This document shows, piece after piece, positions 1 through 5,588 of a DNA stretch of 12,091 bases; positions within the stretch are counted from its first letter, which is position 1; every line of letters begins with the position of its first letter. Position numbers and translations under genes: made by a program. The notes beneath the pieces are model-generated. The model worked only from the letters and a program-made list of their open reading frames with translations. It did no database searches and was not told where the DNA came from. Location of the stretch: contig USNX01000016.1 of assembly GCA_900556205.1 (NCBI GenBank), positions 1 through 12,091 of the forward strand. The letters run 5' to 3'. The stretch comes from an uncultured Collinsella sp. (GTDB taxonomy: Bacteria > Actinomycetota > Coriobacteriia > Coriobacteriales > Coriobacteriaceae).

Positions 1-899
1 CCTTTATGGAGCGTTATCCCCAGGCGCAGATCGTGGCCAGCATGGGCGCCTTCCGCATGATGGTCAACTACTTTGGCACTGATTTCCCCGAGCGCAAGAT
101 GGTCGTCAAAGAGGGCGACGTGCTCGATCTGGGCGGCCACAGTCTGACGTTTGTCGGCGCCCCCAACGTTCACTGGCCCGAGGTGCTCTTCTCCTATGAG
201 GCCACTGACAAGGTGCTCTTTAGTGCCGACGGCTTTGGCAAGTTTGGCGCCAACGACATTGAGGATCCGGAAGGCTGGGCCTGCGAGGCGCGTCGTTACT
301 ACTTTGGCATCGTGGGCAAGTTCGGCAAGTTCGTGCAGGCCGTGCTCAAGAAGGCTGCCAATCTGGACATCCAGATCATCTGCCCGCTCCACGGTCCTGT
401 TCTTACCGAGAACCTGGGTTATTACCTCGACACCTACAACACCTGGTCGAGCTATCAGCCCGAGGACGAGGGCATCACGATTGCCTATGCGAGCGTGTAC
501 GGCCATCTGAAGACCGCCGTTGAGGAGCTCGCATCTGCGCTCGAGGCTCGCGGCCAGAAGGTTTCTGTCTTTGACCTGACTTGTGACGACATGGCCGAGG
601 CCGTCGAGGATGCATTCCGTTACGACCGCTTGGTGCTCGCCTCCATTACCTATCAGGGCGAGATTTTCCCGTGCATGAGCACCTTTATCCACACGCTCGC
701 CGAGCACGCCTATCAGAACCGTACCGTGGCACTTGTCGAGGCTGGCTCCTGGGCGCCTGCCGCCGCCAAGGTTATGACCAAGGAGCTTGAGGGTATGAAG
801 GATATCACCTTGGCGCAGAACAAGGTGACCGTCCTGGGTTCGCTCAACGACGCTTCGCGCGCTCAGATCGAGACGCTCGCCGACGAACTCGCGAAGTAG
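1..899 (+). CDS. A-type flavodiiron protein (FprA family), 5'-truncated by window edge
   Basis: Flavodiiron proteins reduce O2 to water, or NO to N2O, at a non-heme diiron site fed by FMN; in anaerobes they are cytoplasmic oxygen or NO scavengers. The frame is open from base 3 (first Met at base 6) and gives 297 residues with that Met as 1. The family is usually about 400 aa, so roughly 100 N-terminal residues, including the HxExDH iron ligands, lie upstream of the window. Remaining diiron ligands are visible as His56 (HWPE), Asp75 (LFSADGFG) and His129 (CPLHGP). A flavodoxin-like domain starts near residue 157 with an FMN phosphate loop (YASVYGHLKT), followed by the TYQGEIFP loop. There is no C-terminal rubredoxin or flavin reductase domain, so it is a class A enzyme needing a separate electron donor. 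The family call is firm; the O2 versus NO preference cannot be read from sequence. Confidence 0.9.
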   Translation, partial: FMERYPQAQIVASMGAFRMMVNYFGTDFPERKMVVKEGDVLDLGGHSLTFVGAPNVHWPEVLFSYEATDKVLFSADGFGKFGANDIEDPEGWACEARRYYFGIVGKFGKFVQAVLKKAANLDIQIICPLHGPVLTENLGYYLDTYNTWSSYQPEDEGITIAYASVYGHLKTAVEELASALEARGQKVSVFDLTCDDMAEAVEDAFRYDRLVLASITYQGEIFPCMSTFIHTLAEHAYQNRTVALVEAGSWAPAAAKVMTKELEGMKDITLAQNKVTVLGSLNDASRAQIETLADELAK

Positions 900-922
900 C
901 AATACGTTCACTTTTGACGCGC

Positions 923-968
923 AAACCACCACAAAGGGGACAGGTACCTTTGTGGTGGTTTTTGTTTT
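923..968 (+). terminator. Rho-independent terminator of the flavodiiron gene
   Basis: A perfect 15-bp stem, AAACCACCACAAAGG (923-937) with its complement (947-961), closes a 9-nt loop and runs into a T-rich tail (TTTTTGTTTT, 959-968). It starts 23 nt after the flavodiiron stop. The minus-strand DeoR-family gene stops at 967, so the stem also lies just past that gene's end, but the tail on that strand is not T-rich. The loop side carries GGGACAGGTA (937-946), which recurs in a second terminator at 7878-7914. Confidence 0.85.
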
Positions 969-1770
969 AGGCGGTGGCGAGGATGAGGGTTGGGACGTCG
1001 ACGTCGGTGGCCTCGGCGATTGAGGTAGCGACGGAGCCATCGGGATCACGGTCCATCACGATGGTGTCGACATCGGTAAGTTCGGCGAAGCGGTACATGC
1101 CGCGTCCGTTGACCTTGCTCGCGTCCATCAGGGCGACGCCTCGACGCGCAGCGGCGATCATGGCCGTTTTGGTTTCGGCCATCTGCGGAAAGTCGGTGGT
1201 AAAGCCACAGCCCGGGACAAAGGCGCCGGGGCACATAATAGCGAGGTCGGCGTGGACCATCTGCAACGCCTGCATGGCGAGCGGACCGTACAGATAACGG
1301 TGGCCCTTGCGCAGTGCGCCGCCCAGCATGACGACGTCGACCGAGGGCATGCTCTCGTCGATGTAATCGGCGATGGTGATGTCCGCGGTAATGACGGTGA
1401 TGCCGTCGCGCTGATCGAGCAGGCGGACAAATTCGAGTGCCGTGGTGCCTGAGTCGACGAGCAGGGTGTCGCCGTCGCTGACGAGCGCAATGGCGCTTTG
1501 GGCGATCGCCTGCTTGGCGGCTACGTTGACGTTAATACGCCGGTCTTGCGTGGAGACGGTCAGGCGCTTGTGGAGTGAGACGGCACCGCCGTGCGTGCGG
1601 CGCAGTTTGCCAGCCTCGGCGAGCGCGTCCAGATCGGCGCGGGCCGTGACGGAGGACACGCCAAAGGTCTGGGCTATTTCTGCCACCTGCACCGAGGCAT
1701 TATGCTCGAGCATCTCCATGATGGCGGCACGACGTTCGTCGGCGAAAGCACGGGTTGTTGCGTGGGCCAT
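967..1770 (-). CDS. DeoR-family transcriptional repressor
   Basis: Predicted 267-aa cytoplasmic DNA-binding repressor of sugar metabolism. Residues about 12-65 form the DeoR winged helix-turn-helix (AEIAQTFGVSSVTARADLDAL, then the LRRTHGG wing). The C-terminal DeoRC sensor domain follows, with a DSGTT sugar-phosphate loop at 106-110 and a later MLGG and AETKTAMI segment. The frame is open up to an ATG at 1827, but the extra 19 residues lack family character. The ATG at 1770 is preferred because GGAG stands 5 nt upstream and the protein then starts as DeoR proteins normally do. It is divergent from the aldolase gene at 2105, and DeoR regulators often control neighbouring ketose-phosphate enzymes, so the aldolase is a likely target (inference). 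The effector, presumably a phosphorylated sugar, cannot be named. Confidence 0.88.
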   Translation of the reverse strand: MAHATTRAFADERRAAIMEMLEHNASVQVAEIAQTFGVSSVTARADLDALAEAGKLRRTHGGAVSLHKRLTVSTQDRRINVNVAAKQAIAQSAIALVSDGDTLLVDSGTTALEFVRLLDQRDGITVITADITIADYIDESMPSVDVVMLGGALRKGHRYLYGPLAMQALQMVHADLAIMCPGAFVPGCGFTTDFPQMAETKTAMIAAARRGVALMDASKVNGRGMYRFAELTDVDTIVMDRDPDGSVATSIAEATDVDVPTLILATA

Positions 1771-1869
1771 GGCTACTCCATTCTCGGCAATATTTGCAGG
1801 AATTGTGTTGACTCTATTTTCGTTCATTTTCTTTTTGAGTAAGAAAACGCCTTTCGATTACTTATCTTT

Positions 1870-1898
1870 TCTATAAAAGAAAGACACTCAACGCTCAA
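1870..1898 (-). promoter_or_regulatory. Probable sigma-70-type promoter of the DeoR-family gene
   Basis: Read on the minus strand, TTGAGC (1898-1893) and TATAGA (1875-1870) are separated by exactly 17 bp. Both hexamers are close to consensus, and the resulting leader to the ATG at 1770 would be about 90 nt. No transcription data are available, so this is a sequence-only call. Confidence 0.5.
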
Positions 1899-1911
1899 AA
1901 CTCAATATTGA
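1887..1911. promoter_or_regulatory. Candidate operator: three CTCAA repeats at 7-bp spacing plus TCAATATTGA palindrome
   Basis: CTCAA occurs at 1887, 1894 and 1901, each copy 7 bp after the last. The third copy runs into a perfect 10-bp palindrome, TCAATATTGA (1902-1911). The array overlaps the -35 element proposed for the divergent DeoR-family gene, so a protein bound here would affect that promoter and perhaps the aldolase promoter. Autoregulation by the DeoR protein is an inference. Confidence 0.35.
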
Positions 1912-1990
1912 ACACATGCACTCGGCCTCGATCCCTTCCGTTTGCTTTTCAAAAATGAAGGCTCGACCTCGCGCGACGACAATATCTCGC

Positions 1991-2019
1991 ACATTCAGAC
2001 CCGTCGATTTTCATACAAT
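1991..2019 (+). promoter_or_regulatory. Possible promoter of the aldolase gene
   Basis: TACAAT at 2014-2019 is a good -10 hexamer, giving an mRNA leader of roughly 80 nt before the ATG at 2105. The -35 at 17-bp spacing (ACATTC, 1991-1996) is poor, so the promoter may be activator-dependent or misplaced. Downstream, AAACGC occurs at 2030 and 2042 and a CAAGG/CCTTG dyad lies near 2035-2051. Confidence 0.25.
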
Positions 2020-2104
2020 GGGCGCAGCAAAACGCAAGGTGAAACGCCTTGTGAACGACTACGCCCGATGTCCAGATGCGGGCGAGGGAGAGGAGCAAAC
2101 GCTC

Positions 2105-2962
2105 ATGGCACTTGTTACCACCGAAAAGATGCTCAAGGACGCTCAGGCCGGCCACTACGCCGTCGGCGCGTTCAACGTCGAGAACCTCGAGTTCGTTATG
2201 GCCGTTCTGGCCGCTGCCGAGGAGACCAAGTCCCCCGTCATCATGCAGACCACCCCGGGCACCATCAAGACCGCTGGCCTGGACTACTTCTACGGCATGG
2301 TTAAGGCTGCCGCCGAGCGCGCTTCCGTGCCCGTCGCCCTGCACCTCGATCACGGCGATGGCTATGACCGCTGCATGCAGGCTTTCCGCACCGGCTATAC
2401 CTCTGTCATGATCGACGGTTCGCACGAGTCCTTCGAGGACAACATTGCCCTGACCAAGTCCGTCGCCGACGCTGGCCGCGCCATGGGCGTGCCCGTCGAG
2501 GCCGAGCTCGGTAAGGTTGGCGGCAAGGAGGACGACGGTCCCGCGGTTGAGGGCGAGAGCCCCTACACCGATCCTGCCGAGGCCAAGGAGTTCGTCGAGC
2601 GTACCGGCTGCACCTCCCTCGCTATTGGCGTTGGCACCAGCCACGGTGTGTACACGAGCGATCCGCACATCGAGCAGTCCGTGGTCAAGGCCATCCGCGA
2701 CGCCGTCGACGTGCCGCTGGTTCTGCACGGCACCTCCGGTGTGCCCGATGAGCAGGTTGCCGAGGCTGTGAAGAACGGCATCTGCAAGGTCAACTACGCC
2801 ACCGAGCTGCGTCAGGCCTACACCAAGGGCTTCATGGCCTACATGGCCGAGAACCCTGCCTGCTTCGACCCCAAGAAGCCGGCCAAGGAGGGCATGCGTG
2901 AGATCACCGAGCTGGTTAAGATCCGCATGACCAACCTCAACTCTGTGGGCAAAGCAGAGTAA
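2105..2962 (+). CDS. Class II ketose-bisphosphate aldolase (fructose- or tagatose-1,6-bisphosphate)
   Basis: A 285-aa zinc-dependent aldolase that cleaves a ketose 1,6-bisphosphate to dihydroxyacetone phosphate and glyceraldehyde 3-phosphate in central carbon metabolism. Catalytic Asp82 and zinc ligands His83 (HLDHG), His180 (GTSHG) and His208 (LHGTSG) are present, with Glu134 in VEAELG and the GGKEDD loop. This numbering and the KVNYATEL segment match the GatY/KbaY tagatose-bisphosphate type as well as Gram-positive FbaA. The phosphate-binding loop reads HGTSG, closer to HGASG of GatY than to HGGTG of FbaA. The open frame extends to 1916, but the ATG at 2105 fits the family start and has AGGAG 9 nt upstream. 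Strongly biased codon use suggests high expression, favouring a glycolytic fructose-bisphosphate role. The family is certain; the substrate is not. Confidence 0.92.
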   Translation: MALVTTEKMLKDAQAGHYAVGAFNVENLEFVMAVLAAAEETKSPVIMQTTPGTIKTAGLDYFYGMVKAAAERASVPVALHLDHGDGYDRCMQAFRTGYTSVMIDGSHESFEDNIALTKSVADAGRAMGVPVEAELGKVGGKEDDGPAVEGESPYTDPAEAKEFVERTGCTSLAIGVGTSHGVYTSDPHIEQSVVKAIRDAVDVPLVLHGTSGVPDEQVAEAVKNGICKVNYATELRQAYTKGFMAYMAENPACFDPKKPAKEGMREITELVKIRMTNLNSVGKAE

Positions 2963-2995
2963 CAGCAAGGGTACTCCGACTCGCTACATATCCCG

Positions 2996-3120
2996 GGGAG
3001 GGACGAGGGCTTAGTTCCCCAATCGTCCTCGGGCATGCAAAAAGCCTCGCTGCGCACTTCGTGCGGCGAGGCTTTTTGCCCCCTGCGGAAAGATTGGGGA
3101 ACTAAGCCCTCGTCCCTCCC
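2996..3120. repeat. Perfect 29-bp inverted repeat enclosing a terminator (MITE-like or long hairpin)
   Basis: Bases 2996-3024 and 3092-3120 are exact reverse complements over 29 bp (left arm begins GGGAGGGACGAGGGC and ends CCCCAATC). They flank a 67-bp centre that contains a 14-bp terminator stem, so the 125-bp unit can form a very long two-tier hairpin. No target-site duplication is evident at the outer edges. It may be a small non-autonomous element with terminal inverted repeats, or a local RNA structure; the sequence alone does not decide. Confidence 0.7.
3037..3079. terminator. Bidirectional rho-independent terminator after the aldolase gene
   Basis: GCAAAAAGCCTCGC (3037-3050) pairs perfectly with 3066-3079, and the loop carries an additional CGCAC/GTGCG helix (3053-3057 with 3061-3065). 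The A5/T5 runs in the stem give a T tract on either strand, the classic A-tail and T-tail layout. It lies 74 nt after the aldolase stop and serves that gene; no opposing gene close enough to need it was found. Confidence 0.8.
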
Positions 3121-3664
3121 AAGTTGACCTGCTTGAGGTCGTCGCCCTTGTGGCGTTGGGCGGAAAAATTGGAGCGTGAGGGCTACTTTGTTGATGAGGG
3201 ATCAGTATGCCCGGGCTTGGTTGGGGAAGGTTTTGTCTAGAGATGCTTGGAGCTTTTCGAAGGATGCTCGTAAGTTGAGGCTCTGATCGGCTGAGCGCTT
3301 GGTTTTTGTGGTGGGGGAGTCGAGGAGACCGTTTCTCTGTGTCGGGGGGAAGGAGAAAAGGTTTGCATGTTTTAGGGATGGCTGCTGTACTGCGTCATTG
3401 GAAGAATGCATGCTTATGCGGCCTCCTCGATGTCCACCAAAAGGTTGCGCACAGGGTGTGCTGCTAGGTCCCGTGCGTTGGCAGTATTATGCAGCGGACC
3501 GTTCAAAGAAGCGCTAAAGAAAGGCTTAACCTGGTTTGGTGTTACGATGAAACCGCAGGTCAAGGCTATTGAGTAACACTCTTGAAAGGTTTTGAGCTTA
3601 AGGGCTTTCTAAGGTTTGTGGCGTAGACGTGGCGCGGACGTGCGGAGCGTGTGAATGCTCGCTG
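3121..3664. other. Long intergenic stretch with no recognisable gene
   Basis: About 540 bp between the inverted repeat and the stop of the Nudix-Vsr gene. Frames here are short and their translations resemble nothing known. The plus strand is visibly rich in G and T between about 3180 and 3380, unlike neighbouring genes. Small hairpins are present (GACCT-gcttg-AGGTC at 3126-3140; CGCCC/GGGCG at 3143-3162), and a 7-bp dyad GTGTTAC/GTAACAC spans 3539-3579. One short frame (about 3193-3285) has a protein-like composition with a WSFSKDARKL stretch, but it has no convincing ribosome site. A decayed gene remnant is possible. Confidence 0.4.
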
Positions 3665-4654
3665 TTAGCGTTGCGGTGCCGCGGCACGCACCTGATCGAT
3701 GACCTTTTCCATCGTGGCGTCGATGCGGTCCTTTTTGAGTTCGCATTCCCAGATGGTTATGGGCGTCCAGCCCATTTGAGTGAGTGCTGCCACGGCGGCA
3801 CGGTCGCGCTCGACGTTGCGACGGAACTTTGCCTCCCAAAACTCAACATTGCGCTTGGGCTGGCTGGGGTTGCACTTGGGACAGCGGTGCCAAAAGCAGC
3901 CGTTGACGAAGATGGCGATCTTGCGCCCAGGAAAGGCGATGTCAGGCTTGCCGGGAACCTTCCATTCCAGGCGATAGCCGGTGAGGCCCGCTGCGCGCAG
4001 GCGCTGGCGAACGAGCAGCTCTGGCTTGGTATTGGCGCGCTTGTTGCCCTTCATGGACTTTTTGATGGCGGCGCGACGGCGGACCAGTTCGCGCTCGTCA
4101 GCGGAGAGGTCCGAGGTATCGATGCCGTCGAGCAGACCTGGTTTGGGGCGTTTTTTGCTACGGCGCTTAGGTGCGCGCTTGGGTTTGGTAGCGGGGTGTT
4201 CGGTCGTGGCGGCCTCGGCGTCGTTGACAGTGCCGTTGGCCTCGAGCCGGTCTTCCTTCAGCTCAATCAGGGCATCGATGAGCCCCTTGTCTGCGGGCAT
4301 CCATTCCACCGTGGCAAGCGAGGTGCGCGGAATCCAGCGGATATCGAGCTGGCGGTCGTGCTTCTGAGGCTCATCGGATTCATTGGCGAGCGAGCAGTAG
4401 TAGCACTCCATGGAGAGATGAAAATCGGGGTAGTCATACTCAACGGTATAAAAATCGCGCAGGTTGGTGACTTTGACCTGCAGCTCTTCCATGAGCTCGC
4501 GGCGTACGGCGTCCTCGGGTGTCTCGCCGCGCATGAGCTTGCCGCCGGGAAACTCCCAAAGTCCCTGCATGTCGCCGTAGCCGCGCTGCACGGCAAGCAG
4601 CTCGTCAGATCCTTCCTTGCGAATGATCCCAGCGGCAACATGAACAGTCTTCAA
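3665..4654 (-). CDS. Nudix (MutT-like) hydrolase fused to Vsr-type mismatch endonuclease
   Basis: A 329-aa two-domain protein. Residues 1-134 are a MutT-like Nudix domain, a pyrophosphohydrolase family that often cleans oxidised nucleotides such as 8-oxo-dGTP. The Nudix box runs from Gly38 through Glu44, Arg52-Glu53 and Glu56-Glu57, with Gln59 replacing the usual last Gly. A linker (about 135-200) has a strongly basic patch, TKPKRAPKRRSKKRPKP. Residues 200-329 are a Vsr endonuclease domain (nicks beside T:G mismatches): MKGNKRANTKPE, catalytic Asp238 (KPDIAF), NGCFWH with His256, CPKC (258-261), RNVERDR, and WEC (302-304). Cysteines and histidine fit the Vsr zinc site. The start is TTG at 4654, with AGAGAGGA 6 nt upstream; upstream in-frame sequence is antisense to the ABC gene. 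No cytosine methylase gene lies nearby, unlike classic dcm-vsr. Both domain calls are firm; the joint function is unknown. Confidence 0.88.
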   Translation of the reverse strand: MKTVHVAAGIIRKEGSDELLAVQRGYGDMQGLWEFPGGKLMRGETPEDAVRRELMEELQVKVTNLRDFYTVEYDYPDFHLSMECYYCSLANESDEPQKHDRQLDIRWIPRTSLATVEWMPADKGLIDALIELKEDRLEANGTVNDAEAATTEHPATKPKRAPKRRSKKRPKPGLLDGIDTSDLSADERELVRRRAAIKKSMKGNKRANTKPELLVRQRLRAAGLTGYRLEWKVPGKPDIAFPGRKIAIFVNGCFWHRCPKCNPSQPKRNVEFWEAKFRRNVERDRAAVAALTQMGWTPITIWECELKKDRIDATMEKVIDQVRAAAPQR

Positions 4655-4686
4655 CAGGAGTCCTCTCTCAACATCAACACGTGACA

Positions 4687-4719
4687 GGGTAGCTACCCGT
4701 ACCTTACACAACGGTAAGG
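4687..4719. promoter_or_regulatory. Palindrome and dyad in the divergent Nudix-Vsr / ABC promoter region
   Basis: GGGTAGCTACCC (4687-4698) is a perfect 12-bp palindrome. Directly after it CCTTAC (4702-4707) and GTAAGG (4714-4719) form an inverted repeat with a 6-bp centre, resembling in style the dyads bound by MerR-type regulators. On the minus strand CTTACC, 17 bp and TAGCTA could form a promoter for the Nudix-Vsr gene, placing the dyad in its spacer. TATAGA at 4765-4770 could be a -10 for the ABC operon, but no good -35 accompanies it. Confidence 0.35.
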
Positions 4720-4802
4720 CAAGCGTAAGCCATATCGATGGTAGCCGACTCGGCTTCTTGCGACTATAGATGCCGTAGACTAATCGCAAGAAAGGACTCG
4801 GT

Positions 4803-5588
4803 ATGCAAACCACGCACATGGCGACCCCGGTACTGGAGGTCGCGCATCTCGAAAAGGTGTACGGAGCGCTGGGCAACGTGACCCGTGCACTCAACGACGT
4901 CAGTTTTACGGTCAACCGCGGCGAATTCGTTGGCATCATGGGCGCTTCGGGCTCGGGCAAGTCGACGTTGCTCAACTGCGTCTCGACCATCGATAGCGCC
5001 ACGAGCGGCACGATCCGCATTAACGGTCAGGACGTGACGCGCATGAAGCAGGCTAAGCTTTCGCAGTTCCGCCGCGAGGAGCTCGGCTTTATCTTCCAGG
5101 ATTCCAACCTGCTCGATACGCTCACGGCACGCGAGAATATCGCCCTGCCGCTCACCATTGCCCGCACAAACTCGGCAGAGATCTCGACCCGCGTGCAGGA
5201 TGTGGCAGCGCGCCTGTCCATCAGTCAGGTGCTCGACAAGTATCCCTACCAGATGTCCGGCGGTCAGCAGCAGCGCGTTGCCGCGGCTCGCGCGCTCGTC
5301 ACCGACCCCACCATGATCATGGCCGACGAGCCCACCGGCGCCCTCGATTCCAAGAGCGCTCGCCTGCTGCTCGAGAGCCTGGAGGCCCTTAACCGCCGCC
5401 TACGCGCCACCGTGCTCATGGTTACGCACGACAGCTTTGCCGCCAGCTACACGAGCCGTGTGCTGTTTATTCGCGACGGCAAGATCTTCACCGAGCTGCG
5501 CCGCGGCGACACCGACCGCCGAGAGTTCTTCGACCGCATTATGGAGGTCGTTGCCATGATGGGCGGTGAGGGCTCCGATGCTCTGTAA
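4803..5588 (+). CDS. ABC transporter ATP-binding protein, BceA/MacB-like
   Basis: A 261-aa ATPase subunit that energises the membrane permease encoded immediately downstream. All nucleotide-binding motifs are intact: Walker A GASGSGKST (47-55), Q-loop Gln99 (FIFQDSN), signature SGGQQQR (152-158), Walker B MIMADE with D-loop GALD (171-182) and switch His209 (VTHD). The overall pattern is that of the MacB/LolD/BceA group serving FtsX-type permeases. The ATG at 4803 has AAAGGA 6 nt upstream; a second ATG six codons on is less well placed. The stop codon overlaps the permease start by 11 nt, indicating translational coupling. BceA-type pumps mostly confer resistance to cell-wall-active peptides, but no drug specificity can be read here. 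Confidence 0.93.
   Translation: MQTTHMATPVLEVAHLEKVYGALGNVTRALNDVSFTVNRGEFVGIMGASGSGKSTLLNCVSTIDSATSGTIRINGQDVTRMKQAKLSQFRREELGFIFQDSNLLDTLTARENIALPLTIARTNSAEISTRVQDVAARLSISQVLDKYPYQMSGGQQQRVAAARALVTDPTMIMADEPTGALDSKSARLLLESLEALNRRLRATVLMVTHDSFAASYTSRVLFIRDGKIFTELRRGDTDRREFFDRIMEVVAMMGGEGSDAL

Noticed and set aside
1916..2104. 63-residue extension of the aldolase frame
   Set aside because: The added residues do not match the aldolase family, whereas the ATG at 2105 has AGGAG upstream and gives the usual 285-aa length.
1949..2968. 339-residue open frame antisense to the aldolase gene
   Set aside because: It mirrors the codon bias of the highly expressed aldolase, is composed of Gly/Leu/Val/His-rich sequence without family resemblance, and overlaps a certain gene fully.
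3202..3517. Short overlapping frames of 69 aa (minus) and 72 aa (plus)
   Set aside because: No recognisable motif, no convincing ribosome site, atypical composition; not supported as genes.
4655..5020. N-terminal extension of the Nudix-Vsr frame up to an ATG at 5020
   Set aside because: The extra 122 residues are antisense to the ABC ATPase gene, cross its promoter region and have no domain character; a TTG at 4654 with a well-placed AGAGAGGA fits the Nudix domain start.
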